64,000 bases of DNA from Ottelia alismoides (Eukaryota; Streptophyta; Magnoliopsida; Alismatales; Hydrocharitaceae), in contig JAZKJV010000684.1 in assembly GCA_037367405.1 (NCBI GenBank), positions 930,001 to 994,000 on the forward strand, given 5' to 3'. The notes under the pieces were generated by a model, which had not been told where the DNA came from, made no database searches, and worked only from the letters and a program-made list of their open reading frames with translations. Positions 49,991 to 60,456 of the stretch are shown piece by piece. Positions within the stretch are counted from its first letter, which is position 1. Every line of letters starts with the position of its first letter. Both the position numbers and the translations under genes were made by a program.

Positions 49991-50974
49991 CCTTGCCTAA
50001 ATAGTAAACCAACAAAAAAAATACAAGTCCGACAGGGTTTAGATGCCCAGTCGAACCTATAAAACATGTTTAAAAACCACTACATGTGCTTATTAGAGTT
50101 AAGGTAACTACCTATAATTTTCCATCTAGCCAACATCTTCTTATACATGTCAATTTATATTATATATTAATTCAAGAATGTACTTATAAATTTACAAACT
50201 TAACACAAGTTAATAGAAATCTTCATTATATGTAAAAACATCATATCTAAGAACTAACAACTTATATATATATATGCCACAAATAGATATTCTAATGATT
50301 CTACATTTGAATTCTACTAGTTGATTTTTAATGAAGAATAAAAAGCATAAAATATTAGCAGAACAATAGGGTTATATTAATACAAGTTAAATAGTGTCAA
50401 TTATAAGCAACACAATAATTAGTAGTTAGTGTTAATTAACCAATGAATATTATTGATTAACTTAAGCAGGAGAGTTAATATTATTGATTAATGCTGATAA
50501 ATACATGATTTATCTCCCAACCCATAAAATATATAAACAATGATGTGTTTTAATATTAGGAGTAGCAAAATAAGTAGTGAAATCAAGCTTACAAGGGTAT
50601 TATTCATCAATATATACATATCAGCAAAATTTTGGCGATATCGGTTGATATTCGAGAATTTTCGTATCGAATCCAAACATTTTTGACTGATATGGGATGA
50701 TATGACGATATATTGTTGATATCCTGCTAGATAGATATGCACCCTTATATCGATATCCCTTGCCTCTCTATACCGATATATCGGGATATGGCCTTTTATG
50801 GTGTTAGCTTCCAACCGGGTACCTGAGGGTTCCCGTCGGGGTTTTTGGATGGGGCATTGGTCATGGTATAGGGGGTACCTGACTCATCATTTTCAAACAG
50901 GTACCCGTGAGTTTAGGTCAAAATGAACGGGTTAAGCTGGGTATCCGTCAACCCGGATATTTTGAACATCCCAA

Positions 50975-51650
50975 CTACCTAGGCTTGGATGTTAGAAATT
51001 TTATATTCTTTTATATAGTTTTGTCCAACATGTTTGGTCTTCTCCATCCTCTTTTTCAAGGCTTTACTTCTATGCTACCATGGCATTTGATTCATGGATC
51101 CTGGCAAGAGATGGGAGGATGATTTGGATATGGAAGATGCCGATCATCGTAAAGATTTTCCTACGGTTTCAATGCATATGGCTCGTGATGATGAGAGTTC
51201 ACAAAGCTAAGCTTTTGCAAGGGGTTGATGTGATGATTTCGTGATGCTTGGATTATATGTGGTTGTGGAACAATATTTTCTTTATTTGGGCTCGTTTCAA
51301 GGAGGTTTAGATTGGGATGTAATTGCGGGCTTGGACCCCCTACGATCCACACATATTTGAGAATCTCTTGATGTCAATTGAGTCAGTTAGAAAATAGACT
51401 CAAACCGGCAGTACTGATGTAGGCCTTATTGATGTGGGCTTTATGGATGTTGTGTAACATTGTAGTGCTTTGCCAGGAGCGATTTTTCTATGTAGAAATT
51501 GTTTTGCAATATGCCTGGGTTTTTGCTGAGGCATGGAGCTTGTAAATTCATTTTTTAGTTGTCTGGATATAGTTTGAGTGTGCACCATTCTGCTATTCTT
51601 GGTGTTCACATTTTTTCTCCTGCAAAATATAAGTAAAAAGCATCAAAATG
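50975..51650 (+). other. Low-repeat stretch downstream of the hAT-like element, possible exon
   Basis: This stretch matches no other part of the window. It includes a 38-codon open stretch 51094-51210 (ATG at 51094, TAA at 51208-51210) encoding MDPGKRWEDDLDMEDADHRK and ending ARDDESSQS, acidic and of gene-like codon use. A second frame over 51062-51243 is also open. A polypyrimidine-AG stands at 51059-51060. It might be a terminal exon plus 3' UTR of a host gene, but I do not recognise it. Confidence 0.3.
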
Positions 51651-52170
51651 AATATAAGAATAACACTATAACAAGAATCAAGATTCCTTTGCCCACATGC
51701 TTCAATAGAGAGTAATTGAGTTCAAGACATTCTCCATATAAAGCAGCGTGGCTGTGAAATTGAGACTTTGGAACACCTCTCTTCTGCTGATAGATGTCCT
51801 CTATGTGGCAGTGAGATTGAGACTTTGGAACACCTCTTCTTCCGCTGCTCTGTCTCTACGCATGTCTGGGTCGAGGTAGGAATACACTGGATCTGCACCA
51901 GCTCTTTTGATAGTTTCTGATCTTCCTTCTTTGGGATGTGTCATCGTTGCAGAAAAGAGGTTCTCTCCCCGGTGGCTTTGTTATAAGCCATTTGGCTGGC
52001 CCGTAATGATATTCTTTTCTCGGGTCATCGTTTCTACTCTGAAAAATGTTTGATTCCACTTTAAGCGACTTCTCGGGTACTAGCTCCTGCAATCTATATG
52101 TTTTTAATACCTTTTTAATACATTATTTGGGGCGGACACCATATCGTATTTCCCTTTTTTTTGGTTTAAA
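51650..52170 (+). pseudogene. LINE ORF2 3' end (zf-RVT) relic
   Basis: C-P-L-C-G-S-E-I-E-T-L-E-H-L-F-F-R-C then THVWVEVGIHW (51800-51890) is a zf-RVT finger. AIWLARNDILF and GHRFYSEKC follow at 51985-52055 with one stop before them. The 3' end resembles that of the LINE at 46720 (ggggcggacaccatatcgtatttccc). A piece of about 40 bp (gagactttggaacacctct) occurs twice, at 51763 and 51819. Confidence 0.8.
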
Positions 52171-52174
52171 AAAA

Positions 52175-52520
52175 GCAGTGTGCTCCAAAAGACCCTATCA
52201 TTCTTGAGAAGCCATATAGTCCAAATCTCTCTTAATGGTCTAACTAATCCAGTTCCCTAATATGGGTTGTCTCATTAAAGCCATTATGTTTACCCTCCTT
52301 CAGCGACCGCGGAAAGCTATTTGCAAGTAACTATAAAACAAGGAATGTTCGATTGACCCGAACGTAAACAAACAACAAAAGAAATTGTGCTCGGTTTCCT
52401 CTTTACACACACCACATAATGGACAAGTAGCATCGACTTTAGGCTTCCACATCCTTTCCACAAACCTTTGTAATGAACCATTCTCTTCTAATCAACCGCA
52501 ATAAAATTTGACCGTAATTG
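52175..52520 (-). pseudogene. LINE zf-RVT relic, opposite strand
   Basis: The minus strand reads RFVERMWKPKVDATCPLCG then CKEETEHNFFCC (52480-52390), the C-x2-C ... H-x(3/4)-C finger of LINE zf-RVT, going on to IEHSLFYSYLQIAFRGR. It abuts the left arm of the large inverted repeat. Confidence 0.72.
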
Positions 52521-52544
52521 GCTATCTTGTTTTTAACAAGCTCG

Positions 52545-53775
52545 ATACTGCGAGTGATGGCACACTTCATTCATGTTCAATAGTATTTTTCTTACGCAAT
52601 TTCTAAGCTCTTGTATAAGTCGAAGTAACCTCCAAGTCCGCCTTCGTGTAGTTTCTGGATAATATCCTTGTTGGTACAGAAGGTAGATATCTTAATGTTG
52701 AAATGATAATTGTTGCCATCTAGAGATCAAAATAAGCCACCACAAATTCCAAGGGACAACTGTTTGACATTGTTTATTATGTGCATGAAGGTGTTGTGGA
52801 TGTTGATTAAATCAAGGGCGTAACCATCCATTCATAATCCTTTGAGTAATTTTAAAGAAACTCTTCATTCGTCACTGGATATGATTTGAAACTGATGATA
52901 GCCATTTTGGAGAAAATGCATGTGCCAACTATCATATAGAGAATGCTGTCTAATCTAGGATCATAAAATAGGTACTTGATGGTGATTTCGTTAATCGGAC
53001 GATTACAAAGCTTGCCTTCTCAGGGTTTAGTCAGTCATTTGAGACCTTGATTCAAATATGGGTGAAACATACTAGTGATCTTGGAGCTGATAATGAAGCT
53101 AGGAGAATTTTGAAATTAAGATGATTGCGGTGCCTTATGTTTTTATGTATAGAACATACTATCATTTTTCTATTATGTGATATTCTTTTCGAGTGCCAAC
53201 AGTGTCACAAATGCATATCACATTCAAAGAATGCAATATGTATATCGCATTCGGTGATTGAGATGTAGCAATTGTATTGATGAAGTTACTGTCACTTCTG
53301 CCATATAAAACAAGCTAATTGGTTTAGCTATCTTACTCTCGAATTTCTCATTAAAACTTCGCATAATCGGCCTTTGGAAAAAATAAAACTATCTCCATAT
53401 ATCATTACTGATTTCATCTCCACCTATCCCAAATGTTCTATCTTAAATAAAATCATGATTTATTTTCTCTCTTTCTCTTTTTTTTCAGATCTTTACAAAG
53501 GCTGACACAGGAAAAAGAGCAGTCATCTAGAAAATTATGAACATAGCTGCTAAAAAAGGTTTGAGATTCTGGATATAAAATGATAAAGAATGATGAGATT
53601 TGGGTAAGATACCGATGATTGTATGACAAATGCTCCACATGAACAAGGATCCACATTTATAATAATGAATTAGATGTCCCTAGAAGCCCTTGTGGACAAT
53701 ATTGTTAGGGCAATTCACTCAAAACACATGTTTTAATAATGTCACAAAATTATCGATAGACATATTCATTTAAAT
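52545..53775 (-). pseudogene. Large inverted repeat, left arm: gypsy reverse transcriptase-integrase fragment
   Basis: It is the reverse complement of about 55865-57140, with small indels. On the minus strand it contains, in changing frames, INEITIKYLFYDPRLDSILY (about 53010-52940), a region like DEWK-T-A-F-K ... N-A-P-S-T-F-M-R, and DIIQKLHEGGLGGYFDLYK (about 52690-52620), matching gypsy RT and the H2C2 zinc-binding start of integrase. The RT active site, RNase H and connection are missing between these. Stops are many. Confidence 0.78.
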
Positions 53776-55860
53776 AATCTTTACAGCTTGCAAGATCAAG
53801 TAAAGAGAAAGATCAAAGCATCTACAAAGGCATCAAGAAGATTCACAATTTTCTTGTTTGTAACTCTTAATGTAAAGACTCACAAGTATATATGTACATA
53901 TGTAACATATAGGCATACTATGATTTTCTTAACTTGTTTTTAATAATATGCCCAAGTCTTCGATCAAAGCACTAAGTTGATTGGCTAAAAAGGAAAACCA
54001 TATGTATAATTCATCAATCAAATCAAAAGGGGTTATCGACCAATAACGAAAATAGTGAGCACATAATCGATCATAGTAGTAAAGGTGATCAATCAACTCA
54101 GGGACAATGAGCATACTTAATCGACTAAAGTAGAGAGAGTATTGGATCAACTCAGGGTTTGACTTGAAACAAGGCCTTAAATATAGGATTTTGGTTTCAT
54201 TTTAGTAAGCTTAAAAAGAGAAATTCTGTAGAATGTAGAATTTCAGTGGAATTTGTGTGAAATGTCATGAAATTGGAGAAATTATTTGAAAACGCATTTT
54301 TTCTAAAATTAAGATTTCTAATATTCTTTGACTCAATAACTGAGATAGAAATACACAGTTTTTTTGCTAATAGTAAGATATTAACATGATATTTTGTATT
54401 AAATTTCCATCTAATCGCTTCAACAGTAAAAAACGTAGTATGTTACTCAGTACTAGACCAAGATTTGGAATTGAAATTAGAAGCGTTAGTTTCTCATCTT
54501 GAACATGAAGAGAACGATGACACGCGCAATAACAATAGATAAAAATATATGCCAAAAAGAGAACATGCAAAATGATATCTCATGTAAGAAATTGAAGATC
54601 GAAATGATAGCTTAGAACTTGTACCTAATCAAAATACTTTCAATTTAGAAAAAATATTTTATTTAAAAATAAAATAAGATACGTACATACGCACAGAATT
54701 CAAATCTTTCTAACATGTATATCTAATAAATGCACTGTATAGCTTATAATCGTAAAATATTATACAAGACACAAGCAAATCAATTAAAACCAAGAAACTG
54801 TGTAGGATTCACAAGTACAATCTATATCCAACTTTATAGAAGGAAAATATTTACAATTACCAGATTTTGAAGATTGCTATCAACTTAGCGCTCACATAAA
54901 CACACGTATTCCTTGTAGTAGAGAGAAGACGCAAGAAAGCAAAGCCTTAAATCTCGAATTTTGGTTTCATTTCGCCAAGTTCAGAAAGAGAAATTTCAGA
55001 GAATTCTGGTGAAATCGTCGAAAATCTTGGAAATGACTCTAAACTTGAGTTTTCTAAAAACTAAAATTTCCAATATTTCCTAAATCAATAAATAAAATAG
55101 AAATGCATTCTTATTTGTAAAATACCTATTTAAATTTAAGTTTTGAAGTAGTATTATCGTCATAATCATCTCACATGTTGATATGTAGAGTAACATGTTC
55201 TCGAAAGCCAGAATTGTATGCTAAAGTGGAAGCAAAAGTCATGATAATCACCTTGTCAATAAGAATGAGGTGACACATGTAATAACTACCAAACATATTA
55301 AAATAAAAAAAGAAAAAAAATAAAGATCTTCTGTTCAATTTAACTCTTAAATCTTATGTCTAACTGGTTTAGTTTGGATTTAGATCTAAAATTTAGAAAC
55401 TAACTGAAGGAACTTCTTCACATAATGTAAAGTACTCCAACAACTCGATACATTGGCGAATAAATAAATAAAAATTCATTAATATATGCAAATATCAATT
55501 AAAGCAAAGTGTATATTCTCTTTTATTTTTGTTCGTTAGCCGAAAACGATATGCAGTTTCGGTGAAATTTTGTTTCGATGATATTTCGTTGAAATCATGG
55601 AAAAAGAAATAAGGTAGTATTTCGATTTCAGTGACCTAGAGAAATGGAAATTTCGAAGAAATTCTGTGATGGGGCCCAGGAGGGGCGCCGGGTGTCAGCA
55701 AGGGAAGCGGGCCACGTGGGCAGCCCAGAGGGCGCCACGTGGCCCAATAAGAAAATTCAGAGAATAATTACAAAGAAAATTAGAAAAGAAATAGTTAGAA
55801 GCTGAATTAGGAAAAGTCAAAACATAAAAGTTGCTCGTCTTGACGAGATCTACAACTTTC
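53776..55860. other. Spacer of the large inverted repeat, with fcgaaattt-type repeats
   Basis: AT-rich, no gene recognised. 54165-54350 and 54950-55110 are direct repeats (aggccttaaat ... ttttggtttcatttt/ttcg ... gagaaatt), and 55555-55665 carries the related gaaatttcg motifs. 55665-55830 is a GC-rich piece with gccacgtggcccaataag, shared with the gypsy LTR end at 49880-49960; the motif gctcgtcttgacgagatcta at 55833 recurs near the window start. Confidence 0.6.
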
Positions 55861-55864
55861 AATG

Positions 55865-57140
55865 ATTTAAATGAATGTGCCTATGGATATTCATGTTATT
55901 ATTAAAACATGTACTTTGAATGAATTGCCCTACCAATACTATCTAAAGCAGGAGCTTTCAGGGACATCTAATTCGTTATTGTAAACATGGATCCTTGTTC
56001 ATGTGGAGCATTCGTCACACAATCATTGGTATCTTTACTCAAATATCATCATTCTTTATCAGTTTATATCCAGAATCTTAATCTTTTTAACAGTTATGTG
56101 TTCATTAATTTTTTAGATTATTGCTCTTCTTTTCCTTTGTCTGCCTTTATAAATATCTAAAAAAGAGAGAAAAGAAATCATGTTTTTATTTGAGATAGAA
56201 GATTTGGGATATGTGGAGATGAAATGACTAATGATATACGGAGATGGTTTGATTTTTTTCCCTGATATCAAGGCCGATCCTACATAGTTTTTAATGAGAA
56301 ATTCGAGAATAGGGTATGGCAAAAATGCAGTACCTTTGTCAGTACCATTGCTACATTCCAGTCACCGAATGCGATATACATATTACATTCTTTGAGTGTG
56401 ATATGCATAATGCATTTGCTGAATATGACACTGCCGGAACTCGAAAAGAATATTACATTATAGGAAAATGATAGTCTGTTCTATCCATAAAAACACGAGG
56501 CAGATAGTTTGTTCTATCCATAAAAACAGAAGACAGGCAATGTCTTTTGGTACCCGCAATCATCTTAATTTTAAAATCCTCCTATCTTCATTATTGGCTC
56601 CAAGATTACTAGTATGTTTCACCCGTACTTGAAATTGGATCTCAGATGATTGTCTAGACCCTGAGATGGCAGACTTTGTAATCGTCCCATTAACAAAATC
56701 ACCATTAAGTACCTATTTTATGATCCCAGATTAGACGACATTCTCTATATAATAGTTGGCACATGCATTTTCTTTAAGATGGCTATCATTAGTTTCAAAT
56801 CATATCCAGTGATGAATGAAAGCTGTCTTTAAAAATATTCAAAGGATTATGAATGGATGGTTGTGCCCTTGATTTAATCAACATTCATAGCACCTTCATG
56901 CACATAATAAACAATTTCAGACGACCATTCCTTGGAATTTGTTATGGTCTATTTTGATCTCTAGACGGCAACAATGATCATTTCAACATTAAAATATCTA
57001 CCTTATGTATCGACAATGATATTATCCAGAAACTGCACGAAGGCGGTCTTGGAGGTTACTTCGACTTATACAAGATCCTAGAAATTGTGTAAGAAAAATA
57101 CTATTGACCGTGAATGAAGTGCGCCATCACTCGCATTGTC
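55865..57140 (+). pseudogene. Large inverted repeat, right arm: gypsy RT-integrase fragment
   Basis: DGRLCNRPINKITIKYLF then DPRLDDILY (56665-56740) is the gypsy RT block 'D-G-S-W-R-x-C-V-D-S-R-x-I-N-K-I-T-I-K-Y-R-F-P-I-P-R-L-D-D'. DGYH and STFMHIINNFRRPFLG (56760-56930) follow, then a degraded V-x-F-D catalytic region, then directly DNDIIQKLHEGGLGGYFDLY (57008-57070), the integrase H2C2 region. RNase H is missing. The same fusion is in the left arm. 55865-56660 has no recognisable coding. Confidence 0.82.
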
Positions 57141-57580
57141 CAGCACTGCCAACTAAGTCAAAGCTTTATATTGAAAAAAAGGGCCTATGCACACCGCCAA
57201 AACTTCCAAATCGCATGTGGGAAGATAACAATAGATTTTGTTTTAGTTACGCATGGCATGACCTCCAGGAAGATGGACTCAACTTTGTTGTGATTGATAT
57301 CTTTTCATAGATGGTCCATTCTATTCCCTGCAAAAGTCATCCAAGGCATACTGTTAGGGAGGTAATGCATCTGGATGGCATCCCTCTCGTGTTCGCTTTA
57401 GATAGGGCTACAGAAATTTTACGACATTTTTGCAGAACTTTCTGTTCGAAGTTGGGCATATGTATGCAATATAGCCCGGTTTATCTCCTCCAAACTGATT
57501 ACCAAACAGAACTTCTGGTAGATCTTTATATTAAATTTACTGTATTGCCTTGCAGGTATGATTTTAAAATTTGATGCCTT
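57104..57580 (+). pseudogene. Ty3/gypsy integrase core relic
   Basis: KKGLCTPPKLPNRMWEDNNR then DGLNFVVIDIFS, stop, MVHSIPCKS...REVMHLDGIPL and FCSKLGICMQYSPVYLLQTD follow the gypsy integrase pattern 'G-L-Y-T-P-L-P-I-P-x-x-P-W-E-D ... V-V-V-D-R-F-S-K-M-A-H-F-I-P-C-K ... L-H-G-V-P ... Y-H-P-Q-T-D-G-Q-T-E'. The first Asp (Val-Ile-Asp) is kept. The second is shifted (FALDRATEIL for S-D-R-D-x-x-F). One stop at 57308-57310 and lost domain ends make it inactive. It continues the right arm in phase of order. Confidence 0.85.
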
Positions 57581-57599
57581 GAAGTGACGAGGAGTATGC

Positions 57600-58840
57600 C
57601 TCGAGGCACACATCTCACCTTAGAGAGGCAGTATCAAGGTGCTGAGATAGTTCTGGGGTGACACCTCACAACAACAACAACAACCACATTAAGTAGGGTG
57701 ATACCCCACTTCATCGAATTTTAAATGGGCATGGATATCCAATTTCAGATTCTAAGCCTAGATCCCGAGCTCGAAACCATCTTATTTGCAGCTGCATTTC
57801 CTTTTTGGAATGCCTCTGCCTACTGCAAATGCTCTCTGATGTTGTGCATCTACCTATTCCTCCGTTTGCTCTTATAGTATCAGAGTACTCACTATGTCCG
57901 CCCGCACAAAGATCGCGAGGAATCATCGCTTTGCGAAGGAAGCTCTCTTATTTAGGCATGGTACTTTTTTCAGCCACTCCATCTCCTTTTAAGTGCACAC
58001 CACCTCTACCTATTCCTCCCTTGCCGTCTTTTCTGAAAGCTCCCATTAGTGAGTTCCATTTTATTTTATATGGTTGGAATATTGTCACTGTTTCTGACAC
58101 TCTTCGTTCAATAAGAATGTATTTTTTATTTACTTATTATTTACCCACTTATCTATCTCTTATATTGATAGAAGCTCCTTATACATCAATCTGTCTTTAA
58201 TTTTTCAATTTTGTCTTTTCTCTTGACGGTGGAAGCTAGTATACACTGTTAATACTGTCTGAGAAAACAAGCAGTTGATCAAATTTCTAAAATGATGAAA
58301 ATCATCTTATTTGGCACGGTTTAACTGACTTATAATAGTTTATACATATATGGTGATGGTTATATGTTAGAAGTACTAATAGGTTTATAGTTGCATACTG
58401 ATAGTTATATGTTAATAGCACTGGTAATTATGATAGTTATATGTTGATAGTAGTAATAGTTATTTTACTTGTGTAATAGTTGTGGTCTGTGGCCTTGTGT
58501 CGTGATTTTTCTGAAGTTATTAATTGCATATATGAAGAATTCATTAAAAAGAAATGGGGAGGAAACATGAGCGGAAGAATTGTATCTTCTACCACGCAAA
58601 ATTATATTGGAACACATTTATAATATTAACATAATTTAATATTTTCATGATCTAATTGTGAAGTCTTTTTTTGGCTTTCTCTCTCTCTCTCTCTCTAAAA
58701 TCGAGGTTATGCCTAACGTTGCACTAGTCGGTCAACAATGGTTCCGGGGGGGGGGGTGTTGATTGAATATAAATTATTTTATTCAGTAAGAGAGTAGTAC
58801 ATGATTGACTCAAAGAAGGTAACATCATCACTGACATAGT
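57600..58840. other. Unassigned stretch
   Basis: There is a (CAA)n run at 57671-57688, CT repeats at 58679-58696 and an 11-G run at 58746-58756. A plus frame of 131 codons at 57805-58200 is hydrophobic toward its end and matches nothing I know. 'tatagtatcagagtactc' near 57873 looks like a distant tRNA-Met PBS but no LTR end supports it. At 58330-58460 'gatagttatatgtt(a/g)' recurs several times. Confidence 0.4.
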
Positions 58841-58844
58841 ATTT

Positions 58845-59562
58845 TCATTTTTCAATGATCAAAACACCGATAACTCTTTTGGGTGCGAGACTACTCGACG
58901 AACATACATTTGACAACTTGAGGAGCGAGCTTATCATAAACAGGATGCAAGAGATGGGTAAATGCCTCGCAACCAAATACTCGTGGTGTAGAGGGAAAAC
59001 ATTCCTTTGGAAAAGTAAGGGAGGAGGGTGCATCCTCACCCAAAATGATATAGGGCATTCGATTTATAAGATAACATGCTGTCATTACAACATCACTCCA
59101 AAATGAATGAGGAGCCCGACTTTGTATGAGAAGAGTTCTGATGATATCCATGAGATGACGGTATTTGCATTCTGCAACACCGTTCTGTTGAGAACTATAG
59201 GGACATGAAGTCTTATGAATAATGTCACGCGAGCTGAAAAAATGAGATGAGTTGTATTACAAGCTCAAGAGCATTATTAGAATGAATATATTTTATAGAG
59301 GCAGAGAAGATATTCTTTATTTCAACCATAAAGTTTCGAATTAATGTACTAGCTTAAGACTTATGCTTTAACAAACATACCCAAGACAGTCTGGAAAAAC
59401 TATCAGCACAAACCAAATAGTACCTTTGTCCTCGATGATCATGTATACGACTCGGACCCTACATATCAAGATGGAATAACTCAAAAAAAGCCTCTGACTG
59501 CTATAACCTTGACGACTTGGAAAGTTGGACCTATGATGCTTTCCAAGTTGACATGGTTCACA
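58845..59562 (-). pseudogene. Ty1/copia integrase relic
   Basis: From right to left, C-E-P-C-Q-L-G-K-H-H-R-S-N-F-P-S-R (59560-59505) is the end of the GAG-pre-integrase finger, then degraded core to about 59230. SSRDIIHKTSCPYSSQQNGV and AECKYRH (59235-59155) is the 'G-I-x-H-Q-x-S-C-x-x-T-P-Q-Q-N-G-V-A-E-R-K-N-R-H' block. An 86-codon frame (59151-58891) reads MDIIRTLLIQSRAPHSFWSD, ACYLINRMP, RVFGCEAFTHL and KLAPQVVKCMFVE. It is a different copia lineage from elements 1 and 2. It is cut at 59562 by the hAT-like element. Confidence 0.88.
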
Positions 59563-60451
59563 CTAGGATGGAGCATTGGTTTCGACCTCGCCCAACCTGA
59601 GAAAACCCGGCTCGGACCCGCTACTTTTATTCAGGCCTTGGGCCGGGTCGAGGCCCGAGTTTTTGGGCAAACCAAGGGCCCGTGCCCGGCCCAAGGCCCA
59701 CTGGGTCAGGCTCGAGTTTGGACCGGGTCGAGCCCGCCCCCACTTTGGTTTCATTATGCTACATCTTTCATGTTAGTTACGGAAAAAATTGGATGTATTA
59801 TGGACCTATGACCCCCAGGTTGAAGGCCTATTAAGCTGCCTTTTCTGTTGCATCTTGAAACCATGTTGGGAATACTAAAAAGAGACATATATGTACTTTT
59901 GGTTAGCATGAATGCATGTATTTTTTACTTAATAATGAATACAAAACTCAAAGGAGTCTAGCTTAGATAAATGCTCCATGACATGCATCTACGGTACTTT
60001 ACATATACATCTAGTAAAATTCAGAATCCTTACATGTAGAATACACAATTTAAAAGACAATTTAAAAGAGTTTGATGGATGAGTGCAACAGTTTGGAGTT
60101 TAGACTTTTAATTCTTAAATCAAGGTTATAGTATTCAAGATAAACAGACTGTTTACTCTAAAATCTTATGTATTAAAGCACTAACCAACCCTTCAATTAA
60201 ACATGATCTTCAACTTTAAATAAGTCGTTGCCTTTGAAAAGAATTATTGCAGACGATATAGGGGTTAAACTCAAAACTAAATGTTGATATATCATTAACG
60301 TGGAGGGGCCATCAAGATGTAGTAGCAGGGTTGGGCGAGAGGGAGCGTAAATGTTTCAAAGAGGGGATTGCAGGTAAGAGAGGTACGACATGCAGAGTCA
60401 ATGTGAATGAGGTGGGCCAAGTCGGTCTAACTCGGGTCATAGTGGGTTCGG

Positions 60452-60456
60452 GTTAG
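60452..60456. repeat. Target site duplication of solo LTR (GTTAG / GTTGG)
   Basis: GTTAG before the LTR and GTTGG after it (63112-63116). The unfilled paralogue at about 63848-63860 reads gggttcgggttgggccc, so one base has mutated in the left copy. Confidence 0.75.

Larger units (their letters stand above)
47085..50812. mobile_element. Second TIR element nested in the hAT-like element
   Basis: The left end, ggaagccatagaaggccatatcgat (47090-47115), followed by cgatat-rich sequence to 47200, is mirrored at 50620-50812: the reverse complement of the right end reads ggaagctaacaccataaaagg, then ccatatcccgatat. Both ends continue with repeated gatatcg/ttttga motifs. No transposase is seen. The centre holds a gypsy LTR (47815-49990). 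Element type is undetermined and no clear target duplication was found. Confidence 0.5.
44813..50974. mobile_element. hAT-like element with imperfect terminal inverted repeats, heavily nested
   Basis: The left end, TAGGGGTGTCCATGAGATGG with 'gggtaccc/cgggtcatgggtc' motifs to about 44945, is mirrored at 50815-50974, whose reverse complement begins tagttgggatgttcaaaat and has the same gggtacc/cgggt motifs. T-A-G-G-G-G-T-G-T-C-x-A is a common end of plant hAT elements. The flanking eight bases (ctactcgg / ctacctag) agree at five positions only. It contains a LINE relic and a second TIR element; no transposase was seen. Confidence 0.5.

Noticed and set aside
57805..58200. 131-codon frame with hydrophobic C-terminus and a nearby tRNA-Met PBS-like 'tatagtatcagagtac'
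   Set aside because: No LTR end in TG...CA precedes the PBS-like motif and the frame resembles no gag or other protein.
58746..58756. Run of 11 G as a possible quadruplex or assembly junction
   Set aside because: A single homopolymer with no further G-tracts nearby; it may be a sequencing or assembly weakness.
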